A DNA stretch of 64,000 nt from NCBI RefSeq assembly GCF_004402045.1, contig NZ_SOMG01000012.1:62001-126000 (forward strand). Reading direction: 5' to 3'. The position numbers and the translations under genes are program-made. Every line of letters starts with the position of its first letter. The stretch's first letter is position 1. This document shows positions 51,517 to 60,794 of this stretch, one piece after another. Source of the DNA: Lelliottia nimipressuralis. GTDB taxonomy: Bacteria; Pseudomonadota; Gammaproteobacteria; Enterobacterales; Enterobacteriaceae. The notes beneath the pieces were generated by a model. It made no database searches, was not told the origin of the DNA, and saw nothing but the letters and a program-made list of their open reading frames with translations.

Positions 51517-52415
51517 GGGGCCGAACTCACGGTTTGTTGATAACCAAGCCAGCCTTCCCGGCCAGCCAGTTCATTACGTACAACTTTGCCCACAGGCAGG
51601 GTACTGAGGTCGTCTGGCAGCAGCTCGCTCAGCGGGCAAAATTCAATGCCCTCCTGAGCGGCCATCGTCAGCAGCGCATCGAAATCATGCTGATACGCAA
51701 TCCCTTCCACTTCCGCATGGATGGTATACACCGGTGTACCGGCGTCACGATGCATGCAGTCAAGGATATAGCGATTGAACGCCTCAGCGTTCACCTCGCG
51801 CCCCACCACTTCATCCCAGGTAGGAAGCGTGACAGGAATTTGCACCGTACCGTAGCGGTTTTCCCCTAAAAGCGGCAAAAAGGGCCCGGTTCCGCGGCAA
51901 TCGCTGTTGTAGCGAAACGCGAACGCTTCTTTGGCTTTCACGACGCGTTGATCCGCACGCCATCCAGCCACGGCGGAGCAGCGCACGGGCTGGCCGGTAA
52001 TGGCCTCCAGTTCCAGCATTCCGCGCTCAACCTCACGGGACAGGCGCGGGATGTCCCAGACGCCAGCCCAGGCTTGCCAGGCATGGTGATCCCAGGCATG
52101 CAGGCCAATCTCATGATGCTGGGCCGCCTCACGGATAACCGCTTCATTACCCGCGCCGATGCGCCTGCCGGGCCATGCGGTGCCGGCCAGCAAAATATCC
52201 CAGCCATAAAGGGATGCTGCGCGCGAGCGCAGCATTTTGAACAAAAATGCCGGTTTAACCAGACGCCATAAATGGCGTCCCATGTTGTCAGGCCCCACGC
52301 TGAAGAAAATGCTGGAACGCACACCGTGCTTGCTCAGCAGTTCCAGCAGTTTGGGTACGCCGTCACGCGTTCCCCTGAAGGTGTCGACATCAATGCGTAA
52401 ACCGACTTTTTTCAT
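51513..52415 (-). CDS. arnD: 4-deoxy-4-formamido-L-arabinose-phosphoundecaprenol deformylase ArnD
   Basis: 300-residue polysaccharide-deacetylase-fold enzyme that removes the formyl group from undecaprenyl-phosphate-Ara4FN. The NodB-type first motif [10 protein letters not shown] and metal-binding HAWDHHAW are visible. Four residues longer than in E. coli. ATGA overlaps with arnA and arnT on both sides. Confidence 0.95.
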   Translation of the reverse strand: MKKVGLRIDVDTFRGTRDGVPKLLELLSKHGVRSSIFFSVGPDNMGRHLWRLVKPAFLFKMLRSRAASLYGWDILLAGTAWPGRRIGAGNEAVIREAAQHHEIGLHAWDHHAWQAWAGVWDIPRLSREVERGMLELEAITGQPVRCSAVAGWRADQRVVKAKEAFAFRYNSDCRGTGPFLPLLGENRYGTVQIPVTLPTWDEVVGREVNAEAFNRYILDCMHRDAGTPVYTIHAEVEGIAYQHDFDALLTMAAQEGIEFCPLSELLPDDLSTLPVGKVVRNELAGREGWLGYQQTVSSAP

Positions 52416-54394
52416 GAGTCCTGTTCCGACAGCTCCACGGTGCGCAGGAAGAAGTCGAGCGTCTCATCAATGGTCAACTCCATCTTCACCGTCGGCGTCC
52501 AGTTCAGGCAGCGCTTCGCATTGCGAATGCTTGGCTTACGGTGCTCAACGTCCTGATACCCTTTACCGTAGTAGCTGCTGCTTTCCACTTCGCGGAAACC
52601 GGCAAACGGCGGGAACTTATCGCGCAGCGGATGGCGCTCAAAGCTGGCCAGCAGCATCTCTGCCAGCTCGCGAATGCTCGCTTCGTTATCCGGGTTACCG
52701 ATGTTGATGATTTCACCGTTGCAGCGGTTATCTTTGTTTTCGATGATGCGGAACAGGGCTTCGATACCATCGCTGATATCCGTAAAGCAGCGTTTCTGTT
52801 TACCGCCTTCGATAAGCTTGATCGGTGAGCCTTCTACCAGGTTCAGGATCAGCTGGGTGATCGCACGGGAGCTACCGATACGCGCCGCGTTCAGGTTATC
52901 CAGACGTGGCCCCATCCAGTTAAACGGACGGAACAGGGTAAAGCGCAGCCCTTCTTTCTCACCGTAGGCCCAAATCACGCGGTCCAGCAGCTGTTTGGAG
53001 ACAGAGTAAATCCAGCGCTGTTTGTTGATCGGCCCGACCACCAGGTTGGAAGTATCTTCATCGAAGTTTTTGTCGGTACACATGCCGTACACTTCAGAAG
53101 TGGACGGGAAGATGATGCGCTTGTCGTATTTCACGCAGTCGCGGATGATCTTCAGGTTCTCTTCGAAGTCCAGCTCGAACACGCGCAGCGGGTTACGGGT
53201 GTACTCGATTGGCGTGGCAATGGCGACCAGCGGCAGCACCACGTCACATTTTTTAATGTGATACTCGATCCATTCAGAGTGGATGCTGATGTCCCCTTCC
53301 ACGAAGTGGAAACGCGGGTTGTCGAGGAAACGGCTGATCGCATCAGAGCCAATATCCAGACCGTAGATTTCGTAGTTATCGTCTTTGAGCAGGCGTTCGG
53401 TCAGGTGGTTACCGATAAAACCGTTCACGCCGAGGATCAGCACGCGGGTGCGGCGTTTGATAGCCACAACCGGCGCGCTGGTGATCAGTGCCCCTGCCAC
53501 CAGACCCAGAGACTGTGCCAGCTGGGTGCCCTGAACGTACAGGCCGTTGTCGGTTTGCCCGGTGACGATCTCCAGCGCCTGCTCGCCGCAGCTCACAACC
53601 AGCGGGGAGACAGAGATGACGGTGCCCGGTTTGGCGGCCGGAATATCATCACGCACGCGAGATTTCCAGACGATAAATTTGCTCACGCCCGCAAAGCTGT
53701 ATGCGCCCGGCCATGGATCGGTCACGGCACGCACCAGGTTGTGCAGCTGGCGGGCTGGCTTGTTCCAGTCCAGACGACCGTCTTCCGGCGCGCGGCGGCC
53801 AAAGCAGCTTGCCTTGCTCTCATCCTGCGCGGTTTCGCTGAAGGTACCGCTGAGGATAGCGGGAAGTGCATCACGCAGCAGCGTTTGTGCCGTCGCATTC
53901 AGCTTTTGATGCAGCTGCAGCGCGGTTTCGTCCGCATCAATAGCGACTTTCTGCTGTGCCACGATAGCGCCCGCGTCCGCACGACGCACCATGCGGTGCA
54001 GCGTCACGCCCGTTTCCGTTTCACCGTTCACCAGCACCCAGTTCAGCGGGGCGCGGCCACGGTAGGCAGGCAGCAGAGAGCCATGAAGATTAAAGGCCCC
54101 TTTTGCAGCCAGACCTAAGATCTCGTCGGAAAGCAGGTTGCGATAGTAGAACGAGAAAATCACATCAGGCGCGAGCGCGCGAATGCGATCCACCCACAGC
54201 GGGTGGTTGACGTCGTCCGGGGCATAAACCGGAATCCCACGCTCGGCAGCGATACGCGCCACAGAGCCGAAAAAGTTATTCTCTCCGGCCGTGTCCGGAT
54301 GGGTAAAGATTGCCGCAATGTCATAGCCCGCTTCCAGCAGGGCCAGCGTGCCCGTGCACCCCATATCGTGATAGGCAAATACAACAGCTTTCAT
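52412..54394 (-). CDS. arnA: Bifunctional UDP-Ara4N formyltransferase / UDP-glucuronate decarboxylase ArnA
   Basis: 660 residues, as in E. coli. Residues 1-~305 are the formyltransferase ([18 protein letters not shown], with Asn102 and His104). Residues ~315-660 are the extended SDR decarboxylase ([31 protein letters not shown]). The enzyme supplies two steps of UDP-L-Ara4FN synthesis. ArnC-ArnA-ArnD starts and stops overlap. Confidence 0.97.
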   Translation of the reverse strand: MKAVVFAYHDMGCTGTLALLEAGYDIAAIFTHPDTAGENNFFGSVARIAAERGIPVYAPDDVNHPLWVDRIRALAPDVIFSFYYRNLLSDEILGLAAKGAFNLHGSLLPAYRGRAPLNWVLVNGETETGVTLHRMVRRADAGAIVAQQKVAIDADETALQLHQKLNATAQTLLRDALPAILSGTFSETAQDESKASCFGRRAPEDGRLDWNKPARQLHNLVRAVTDPWPGAYSFAGVSKFIVWKSRVRDDIPAAKPGTVISVSPLVVSCGEQALEIVTGQTDNGLYVQGTQLAQSLGLVAGALITSAPVVAIKRRTRVLILGVNGFIGNHLTERLLKDDNYEIYGLDIGSDAISRFLDNPRFHFVEGDISIHSEWIEYHIKKCDVVLPLVAIATPIEYTRNPLRVFELDFEENLKIIRDCVKYDKRIIFPSTSEVYGMCTDKNFDEDTSNLVVGPINKQRWIYSVSKQLLDRVIWAYGEKEGLRFTLFRPFNWMGPRLDNLNAARIGSSRAITQLILNLVEGSPIKLIEGGKQKRCFTDISDGIEALFRIIENKDNRCNGEIINIGNPDNEASIRELAEMLLASFERHPLRDKFPPFAGFREVESSSYYGKGYQDVEHRKPSIRNAKRCLNWTPTVKMELTIDETLDFFLRTVELSEQDS

Positions 54395-55374
54395 GGGTGA
54401 ATTTCCTCTTGAGATGCTTTGTGTTCCTGACGGACGACACGTTGAATAAAGTAGCGCGGACGCGCGCGAACATCGTTATAAATTCGGCCAATGTATTCAC
54501 CGAGGAGACCCATCCCGACAAACTGGGCGCCGATGAACATAAACAGCACGGCAAAGAGCATAAAGACCCCTTCCGCCGCCCACTGCGGGCCAAAGACCAG
54601 TCGCAGCACGACCAGCAGGACGGACAGCGCAAACCCGGCAATGGCGATGATGCTGCCGAAAACGCTCAGCAGACGCAGCGGCGTGGTGGTCAGGCAGGTG
54701 ATGAGGTCGTACATCAGGTTGATGAGACGCATAAAGCTGTACTTCGATTCCCCGTGCTCGCGCTCGGCGTGCAGTACCGGGATTTCCGTTGCCTTACGGG
54801 CAAAGGTGTTGGCGAGGATCGGAATAAAGGTGCTGCGTTCATGGCAGTGAAGCATGGCGTCGATAATATGACGGCGATAGGCGCGCAGCATGCAGCCGTA
54901 ATCGCCCATCGCTTTACCGGTTGTGCGCTGGATAAGACGGTTAATGGTCCGCGAGGCCAGCTTACGGAACAGACTGTCCTGGCGGTTTTGACGCACCGTG
55001 CCGACCACGTCGTAGCCTTCATCAGCTTTAGCAACCAGGCGCGGGATCTCTTCCGGCGGGTTTTGCAGGTCAGCGTCCAGGGTGATGACCAGATCGCCCG
55101 TGACGTGGCTAAACCCCGCCATAATCGCCGAGTGTTGGCCGTAGTTACGGTTGAGCAGCACGGCAACAATATGGCTGCCTTCAGCCTGAGCGGCTTCGGT
55201 CAGCATCAGCGCGGAATTATCGCTACTGCCGTCATCCACCAGCAGAATTTCGTAAGCCTTACCCATCGTGTCGCAGGCGGCCGTGGTACGGCGGATCAGT
55301 TCGGGCAGGCTCTCCTGCTCGTTATAAACCGGGATGACCACGGAAACTTTTTGTACGGGCGGTGCACTGAACAT
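54391..55374 (-). CDS. arnC: Undecaprenyl-phosphate 4-deoxy-4-formamido-L-arabinose transferase ArnC
   Basis: 327-residue GT2 enzyme: cytoplasmic GT-A domain ([46 protein letters not shown]) and two C-terminal transmembrane helices. It attaches Ara4FN to undecaprenyl phosphate. The ATG at 55374 lies one base after the arnB stop and has AGGAC upstream; the frame continues 18 codons into arnB and is rejected. Confidence 0.95.
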   Translation of the reverse strand: MFSAPPVQKVSVVIPVYNEQESLPELIRRTTAACDTMGKAYEILLVDDGSSDNSALMLTEAAQAEGSHIVAVLLNRNYGQHSAIMAGFSHVTGDLVITLDADLQNPPEEIPRLVAKADEGYDVVGTVRQNRQDSLFRKLASRTINRLIQRTTGKAMGDYGCMLRAYRRHIIDAMLHCHERSTFIPILANTFARKATEIPVLHAEREHGESKYSFMRLINLMYDLITCLTTTPLRLLSVFGSIIAIAGFALSVLLVVLRLVFGPQWAAEGVFMLFAVLFMFIGAQFVGMGLLGEYIGRIYNDVRARPRYFIQRVVRQEHKASQEEIHP

Positions 55375-55375
55375 A

Positions 55376-56515
55376 TCAATGTCCTGCAAGCTGATGGAGT
55401 GCGGTAATGACACGGGTTGTGTCGTCATGAGTCATGTCCGGGAAAAGAGGGAGAGAACAAATACGCGCGCTATTCCATTCAGAATTCGGGAGCGATACAT
55501 CAGGAAAACGCTCGCGGTAGTATTTTTGCGTGTGCGCCGCGCGGAAATGGAGGCCGGTACCGATGCCTTTCTCTTTCAGCGCCGCCATCAGGCTGTCGCG
55601 GGAAATTCCGCAGCGCGCTTCATCCACGCGAATAATAAACAGGTGCCAGGCGTGAACGTGCGGCCATGACGGAATAGTCAGCGGCTGGAACGGCGTATCG
55701 GCAAGCTCTCGCAGGTAGCGTTCAGCAATGTCCTGGCGGCGCTTGTTGGCCTCTTTCAGTTTGCCCAACTGCACCAGCGCCAGCGCGGCATTGATATCCG
55801 CCAGGTTGTATTTATAGCCCGGCGCGATCACTTCCGCCTGCGGCGCACGACCGTGCGTCTGGCGGTCATAGGCATCCACGCCCAGACCGTGGAATTTCAG
55901 ACTGCGGATCCGCGCAGCAAGCTCGGCATTATCCGTAACCACTAAGCCGCCTTCTGCGCAGGTCATATTTTTAATGGCGTGGAAGGAGAAAATCGCCGTC
56001 CCTTTCCAGCCCACATGGTGGTTCTTGTAGTACGTTCCGGCGGCATGGGCCGCGTCTTCAATAACCGGAATACCGTGACGTTCACCGATGGCATGGATAG
56101 CGTCGATTTCGCACGGCGCGCCGGCATAGTGAACGGGAATAATGGCTTTGGTACGCGGGGTAATGGCAGCTTCAACGGCTTGTGGCGTCACCATCAACGT
56201 ATCTTTGTCCACATCAATCATGACCGGGGTTGCGCCCAGCAACACGATCATATTCAGGGTGGAGACCCAGGTTTGCGAGGGGGTAATGACTTCATCGCCC
56301 GGGCCAATATCCAGCGCCATCAGCGTGACGTGCATTCCCGCGGTGGCTGAACAGACGGCAATCGCGTGCTGATTCCCGGTAAGTTGACAGAATGCCTCTT
56401 CAAGTTCCTGATTCTTAGGACCCGTGGTGATCCAGCCCGACATCAAAACGTCCTGAAGCGCCGCAATTTCCTCAGCGCCCATCGACGGTCGCGAAAAAGG
56501 CAGAAAATCACTCAT
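55376..56515 (-). CDS. arnB: UDP-4-amino-4-deoxy-L-arabinose aminotransferase ArnB
   Basis: 379-residue PLP-dependent DegT/DnrJ/EryC1 aminotransferase; Schiff-base Lys182 in [14 protein letters not shown]. It converts the UDP-4-keto pentose to UDP-L-Ara4N. First gene of the seven-gene arn operon. The upstream 450-base AT-rich spacer contains a PmrA-type box 168 bases before the start, so induction by PmrAB (low Mg2+, Fe3+, mild acid) is likely. No pmrD-like gene is present in the window. Confidence 0.96.
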   Translation of the reverse strand: MSDFLPFSRPSMGAEEIAALQDVLMSGWITTGPKNQELEEAFCQLTGNQHAIAVCSATAGMHVTLMALDIGPGDEVITPSQTWVSTLNMIVLLGATPVMIDVDKDTLMVTPQAVEAAITPRTKAIIPVHYAGAPCEIDAIHAIGERHGIPVIEDAAHAAGTYYKNHHVGWKGTAIFSFHAIKNMTCAEGGLVVTDNAELAARIRSLKFHGLGVDAYDRQTHGRAPQAEVIAPGYKYNLADINAALALVQLGKLKEANKRRQDIAERYLRELADTPFQPLTIPSWPHVHAWHLFIIRVDEARCGISRDSLMAALKEKGIGTGLHFRAAHTQKYYRERFPDVSLPNSEWNSARICSLPLFPDMTHDDTTRVITALHQLAGH

Positions 56516-56682
56516 TATTAATTTCCTTGCTGTATTAAAGGCGTCATCTTTTACTGCGCTGTCGTCATGGGCAGCTCAATGGGATCATGCAAGATGGTTA
56601 TTAAATAAAGACCAAATAAAATTAAGTCGCTATACCAGTTATGTCAACAAACCATCAACTGAAGCAAAAGTAACGTCGTTTT

Positions 56683-56699
56683 CTTAGGAAAAAATTAAG
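56683..56699 (-). promoter_or_regulatory. PmrA box of the arn operon
   Basis: On the minus strand the sequence reads CTTAAT-TTTTT-CCTAAG, 11 of 12 matches to the PmrA consensus YTTAAK-N5-YTTAAK, in the same orientation as arnB. The rest of the 56516-56881 spacer is AT-rich; I see no other confident site. Confidence 0.65.
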
Positions 56700-56881
56700 A
56701 CAGGTGAAAAGCAGAAGGGAAACAGCACATAGAAGAGAATAGAAAATCGTTTTACAACAGCAAGATAGTGATTCTAACTATTTTTTTTGTTTTTTGTGGG
56801 TGGACTCACAGCGATTACTCTACTATTTCATTTCGTTTCCATTAAAATTATAAGAAAAGTAAATGAATACTCAACCAAAAT

Positions 56882-56924
56882 AAAAATCCCGGAGGTTTGG
56901 GGGGAATTCCGTCATCCTCCGGGA
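56882..56924 (-). terminator. Rho-independent terminator of padC
   Basis: On the minus strand a 9-bp stem TCCCGGAGG / CCTCCGGGA encloses a 20-base loop and is followed by TTTTTATTTT. It lies about 45 bases after the padC stop. Confidence 0.75.
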
Positions 56925-56966
56925 ACTTTCTATTAATATCAATTGTCGCGCATTCAACTGTCGCGC

Positions 56967-57473
56967 TTAGTTAAGATTAGCAGGAAAATCATTCGGCAAT
57001 TCACTGGCCGCGCAGGCAATCACGCTTTCATTATTTGCACCGCAGTCGCGAACAAAGGTGATGGTAGCAAATTCATCAATCACTTCCGTTGGATACGCGG
57101 GGCCTGCATCACGATAGCTGTTCATCAACGGAATGTGATCGTTCTGGAAGCAGACGGTTTTTTCCGGGTTGTTCATGACCCAACGCGGGAAGAAGATGGT
57201 GCCGTGGAACAGTTTGTCGCCCAGGTTCACGATCAGGCTGACGTCGGTGCCGGTTGGCTCGGTCCAGGAAATTTTATAGATGCTTTCCCCTACCCGCACG
57301 ATGTAAGCCTGCTGATCTTTCACCCAACGGTTGGCCACAAGACCGCTGTGAATACGGTAATCAAGCGTGGTCTCATTTTTTACATAAATCTCGTAGTTCC
57401 AGCCATTGTCATACGTATAAACAAGGTGTTTGCCAACGAAGCCGCTTAAGTCGTGTTTGTCGAAGGTGCTCAT
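56967..57473 (-). CDS. padC: Phenolic acid decarboxylase
   Basis: 168-residue cofactor-free lipocalin-fold decarboxylase that turns p-coumaric, ferulic and caffeic acids into 4-vinylphenols, a detoxification of plant phenolics. Family motifs are YTYDNGWNYEIYVKN, DYRIHSG, SWTEPTGTDVSL and HGTIFFPRWV. From memory it is extremely close to the ferulate decarboxylase of Enterobacter. It is divergent from a LysR gene (99-base spacer), which is its likely regulator, and ends in its own terminator. Confidence 0.95.
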   Translation of the reverse strand: MSTFDKHDLSGFVGKHLVYTYDNGWNYEIYVKNETTLDYRIHSGLVANRWVKDQQAYIVRVGESIYKISWTEPTGTDVSLIVNLGDKLFHGTIFFPRWVMNNPEKTVCFQNDHIPLMNSYRDAGPAYPTEVIDEFATITFVRDCGANNESVIACAASELPNDFPANLN

Positions 57474-57572
57474 AAGATGTCTCCTTTGTTTTGATGAGAC
57501 GATCGTACCCCTTCAAAAAATGAATGAATAACGCTATGTTTTAATGAAATCCATCCAAATTTTAGATAAATA

Positions 57573-58454
57573 ATGCATAAGACGACGCTGGAACAATGGT
57601 CTTTACTGGCGAAAGTGGTTGAGGCGGGCAGTTTTGCCAAAGCCGCGGAAGAAACCCACCGCAGCCAGTCCTCAGTGAGCTATAACCTGTCGCTGCTGCA
57701 GGAGCGGCTGGGCGTGGCGCTACTGGTGCCGGAGGGGCGACGGGCGGTGTTAACCCCGGCCGGAGAACTTCTTCTCAACCAGGTTAAACCGCTGCTGAAA
57801 GCGTTTTCGTATGTTGAGACGCGCGCAGCGACTCTTCGCAACGGGATGCGCACGCGGCTGGATCTGGTGGTGGACTCCATTTTCCCGCGCCGCCGCCTGT
57901 TCGCCATCCTCCGTCAGTTCCAGCAGCAGTATCCGCAGACTCAGGTCCGTCTCACCGAAGTGCTGGAAAATACCCGCGCCGATGCCATCAATGACGAAGC
58001 CGACGTGATGGTCTTAACCCGCCGCCAGGACATGACCGGGCTCGGTGAATGGCTGATGAATATCGACTTTGTTGCCGTGGCGTATCACCAGCACCCCCTC
58101 TTTCAGCTCGACGCGCCGCTTAACGACGGCATGCTGCGCCCGTGGCCGCTCATCCAGATTGCGGACAACCAGACCGCCGCGCGCGCGGCCGGCGAGTCGT
58201 GGACCTTCTCTACCATCGATGCCGCCATTGAAGCCGTCGTCTCTCAGGTCGGGTATGGCTGGCTGCCGGAGGAACGCATCCAGCCCCTGCTGGATCGGGG
58301 CGTGCTGAAACGGCTGCCGCTGAGCCACGGCGCGCGCAGGGCAACGCCGCTTCACCTGATTGTAAAGCGCTCTCTCGCCCCGCTTGATGAGCAGGTCGAG
58401 GCACTGTTGCGGCTTTTTAGCCAGGAGCCGTCATCCTCACCTGCTACGCTTTAA
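57573..58454 (+). CDS. LysR-type regulator beside padC
   Basis: 293 residues. The N-terminal winged helix-turn-helix is typical (LEQWSLLAKVVEAGSFAKAAEETHRSQSSVSYNLSLLQERLG); an effector domain follows from about residue 90. The divergent arrangement suggests control of padC in response to phenolic acids. A weak T-N11-A motif (57560-57572) lies just before the start. No clear Shine-Dalgarno precedes the ATG, so translation may be weak or the leader very short. Function is inferred from context. Confidence 0.85.
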   Translation: MHKTTLEQWSLLAKVVEAGSFAKAAEETHRSQSSVSYNLSLLQERLGVALLVPEGRRAVLTPAGELLLNQVKPLLKAFSYVETRAATLRNGMRTRLDLVVDSIFPRRRLFAILRQFQQQYPQTQVRLTEVLENTRADAINDEADVMVLTRRQDMTGLGEWLMNIDFVAVAYHQHPLFQLDAPLNDGMLRPWPLIQIADNQTAARAAGESWTFSTIDAAIEAVVSQVGYGWLPEERIQPLLDRGVLKRLPLSHGARRATPLHLIVKRSLAPLDEQVEALLRLFSQEPSSSPATL

Positions 58455-58486
58455 GGTCCGAACGTTAAAACGATAAGGAGCAGATG

Positions 58487-59281
58487 ATGAAAATCGACTT
58501 TGCGGGGAAAGTGGCGCTGGTGACTGCCTCAACCGGCGGGATCGGCTTCGCCATTGCCAGAGGTCTGGCAGAGAGTGGTGCGGAAGTGATCGTCAATGGC
58601 CGTAGCACGGAATCGGTGAATAAAGGCATTCAACAACTCCAGCAGGTGGTGCCTGGCGTGCAGGTGCGTGCCGCGATTGCCGATCTCAGCACGGCAGAAG
58701 GGGTCGAGTCGCTTCTGAAGGTCGCGAATAACGTCGATATCCTGGTCAACAACGCCGGGATTTACGGCCCGCAGGATTTCTATGCCACCGACGATGAAAC
58801 CTGGGAACGTTACTGGCAGACCAACGTTATGTCCGGTGTACGCCTCTCCCGCGCCCTGCTGCCGGGCATGGTGCAGAAAGGCTGGGGACGCGTGGTCTTT
58901 ATTTCCTCCGAGTCGGCCTGCAATATCCCGGCGGATATGATCCACTACGGCGTGACCAAAACGGCGCAGCTCTCGCTGGCGCGCGGGCTGGCGAAGTTCG
59001 TGGCGGGAAGCGGAGTGACGGTCAACAGCGTATTGCCGGGGCCGACGATGTCAGACGGTTTCGCGGAAATGATGAAGGATGAAATCGAAAAAACCGGCAA
59101 ATCGCTGGAGCAGCTGGCGAAAGAGTTTGTGATGGCCAACCGCCCCAGCTCGGTTATCCAGCGCGCGGCTACGGTTGAAGAGGTAGCCAATATGGTGATT
59201 TACGTCTGTTCGACCCAGGCCTCCGCCACCTCGGGCGCGGCGTTGCGCGTCGACGGCGGCGTCGTGGATGACATTATCTGA
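58487..59281 (+). CDS. Short-chain dehydrogenase/reductase, unknown substrate
   Basis: 264-residue classical SDR: TASTGGIG cofactor motif near residue 14, NNAG, and Tyr-Lys in HYGVTKTAQ. Two ATGs are adjacent (58484, 58487); the second has AAGGAG at the better distance. It follows the LysR gene by about 32 bases in the same direction and may be co-transcribed. It could reduce a vinylphenol-related aldehyde or ketone, but nothing in the sequence shows the substrate. Confidence 0.82.
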   Translation: MKIDFAGKVALVTASTGGIGFAIARGLAESGAEVIVNGRSTESVNKGIQQLQQVVPGVQVRAAIADLSTAEGVESLLKVANNVDILVNNAGIYGPQDFYATDDETWERYWQTNVMSGVRLSRALLPGMVQKGWGRVVFISSESACNIPADMIHYGVTKTAQLSLARGLAKFVAGSGVTVNSVLPGPTMSDGFAEMMKDEIEKTGKSLEQLAKEFVMANRPSSVIQRAATVEEVANMVIYVCSTQASATSGAALRVDGGVVDDII

Positions 59282-59285
59282 TCCG

Positions 59286-59813
59286 TCAGGCTGCAGCGCC
59301 TGCTACACGGCGGGCGGTGATGAAGTGTTCCTGCCAGTAGCTATCAGTCAGGGTTGAAACCGTTACGCCCTGGCTGCTTGAGGCATGAATAAACTGGCTA
59401 TCACCAATATAAACGCCGACGTGCTTGCGGTGCGGACCGGTCTGGAAGAAGACCAGGTCTCCGGGCCTCAGGCGATATTGTGCCACCTGCACACCGCGGT
59501 GGATCTGCTCGCTCGTCGTGCGCGGTAAATCAAGATGTACCGCATCGCTGAACAGATGTTGCATCAGCGCGGAGCAATCCACCCCACGTTGCGTGGTTCC
59601 GCCCAACTGGTACTGGGTTCCCTTCCATTTCTGGTATTGGTCAAGAATTCGGGAGCGTAGCGGACCCGTTTCCTGGTGCACCAGCGCAGACTTCGCCGGG
59701 GAGGCTGCTAGCTCGCTGTTCATCGATAACATCGACGCAGGCAGTTGAAAACTTAATGCAGAGAACGAAGCAAAACTTAACGTGAGGATTGAAAAAAGCG
59801 ATCTGAACGTCAT
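59286..59813 (-). CDS. NlpC/P60 (C40) cell-wall hydrolase
   Basis: 175 residues with a signal-like N-terminus (MTFRSLFSILTLSFASFSALSF) and a C40 endopeptidase domain: Cys in QRGVDCSALMQHLF, PGDLVFFQTG, and His in HVGVYIGDSQFIHASSS. Relatives (MepS, NlpC) cut D,D- or D-gamma-Glu-mDAP bonds in peptidoglycan. Unlike NlpC there is no lipobox. The ATG at 59813 lacks a clear RBS; a TTG 16 codons upstream preceded by GAGGG is an alternative. It is not an obvious orthologue of MepS. Confidence 0.8.
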   Translation of the reverse strand: MTFRSLFSILTLSFASFSALSFQLPASMLSMNSELAASPAKSALVHQETGPLRSRILDQYQKWKGTQYQLGGTTQRGVDCSALMQHLFSDAVHLDLPRTTSEQIHRGVQVAQYRLRPGDLVFFQTGPHRKHVGVYIGDSQFIHASSSQGVTVSTLTDSYWQEHFITARRVAGAAA

Positions 59814-60051
59814 ATCAAAAGAGAGTCTGTGAGTGAATTTATCCTTACCTGTGAGGGACAATGTTCCCTCTAAATATCTTGCGATGTGGCGATAATATAG
59901 ACTGCTTACTTTTTCACCAATCTTTATCGGGACCAAAAATGGACTCACTTTAGATCGCAAGATTGAGAAAAAAAGGGTTGTGATGTAAGGACTGTCCAGC
60001 TAAAGCAGGTAAACTAATTCGCAGAATGTGTATTTCAGCTAAGACGTATTT

Positions 60052-60711
60052 ATGACCAATATGATTGCCGACGAGACGGTGGCGAAATCCAGCGTGCTCT
60101 CTGTCTTTGACTTTGACGGGACATTAACGCACCACGACAGCTTTATTCCTTTCCTGCGTTTTGCCTTTGGTAAACGTTACTTTGCGGGTCGTCTGGTGCG
60201 TATGGCGCTGCCCACGCTCCACTGCGTGCGCCGCAAGCTGACGCGCGATGAGCTGAAGGAAGTGCTGATTAAAACGTTCCTGACGGGCGTGGATGAACAC
60301 TGGTTACGCCAGCAGGCGGAGGCGTTTTGCGAAAAATACTGGGGCAAGCTGATGCGTCCGGAGGGCGTGATGGCCGTCGCCGCAGAGGTGAATTCCGGTG
60401 CGGAAGTGACCATTTGCTCTGCGTCTCCGGCGCTGGTGCTCCAGCCGTGGGCCGACAAACTGGGCATTAAGCTGATTGGCACACAGCTGGAAGTGAAAGA
60501 CGGCAAGCTGACAGGGCGCATTACGGGCAATAACTGCCGCTGCGCCCAGAAAGTGGCAAGACTGGAAAAAGTGTATGGCGATCTGAACGCCTATCACCTG
60601 CGCGCCTGGGGCGACACCCGCGGCGACCACGAACTGCTGGCTGCCGCGCAGGATCCGCACTGGCGGCATTTCCATCATCCGCGCAAGCGCCGGAATTCGC
60701 CGATTAAGTAG
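60052..60711 (+). CDS. HAD-IB family phosphatase
   Basis: 219 residues. Motif I FDFDGTLTHHDSF gives the nucleophile Asp, motif II SASP follows VTICSASPAL, and motif III/IV is KVARLEK...WGDTRGDHELL. HAD-IB proteins include phosphoserine and phosphatidylglycerophosphate phosphatases; the substrate of this one is unknown. It is followed by a REP pair and converges with the TerC-family gene. The tail HHPRKRRNSPIK is basic. Confidence 0.82.
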   Translation: MTNMIADETVAKSSVLSVFDFDGTLTHHDSFIPFLRFAFGKRYFAGRLVRMALPTLHCVRRKLTRDELKEVLIKTFLTGVDEHWLRQQAEAFCEKYWGKLMRPEGVMAVAAEVNSGAEVTICSASPALVLQPWADKLGIKLIGTQLEVKDGKLTGRITGNNCRCAQKVARLEKVYGDLNAYHLRAWGDTRGDHELLAAAQDPHWRHFHHPRKRRNSPIK

Positions 60712-60717
60712 CCTTTT

Positions 60718-60788
60718 GCCGGGTGGCGGCTGCGCCTTACCCGGCCTACATTCGAACCGTAGGCCCGGTAAGCGAAGCGCCACCGGGC
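60718..60788. repeat. REP/BIME pair between convergent genes
   Basis: Two inverted REP palindromes (60718-60749 and 60759-60788) fill the spacer between the HAD gene and the TerC-family gene. They probably protect or end both transcripts. Confidence 0.75.
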
Positions 60789-60794
60789 GATGCA

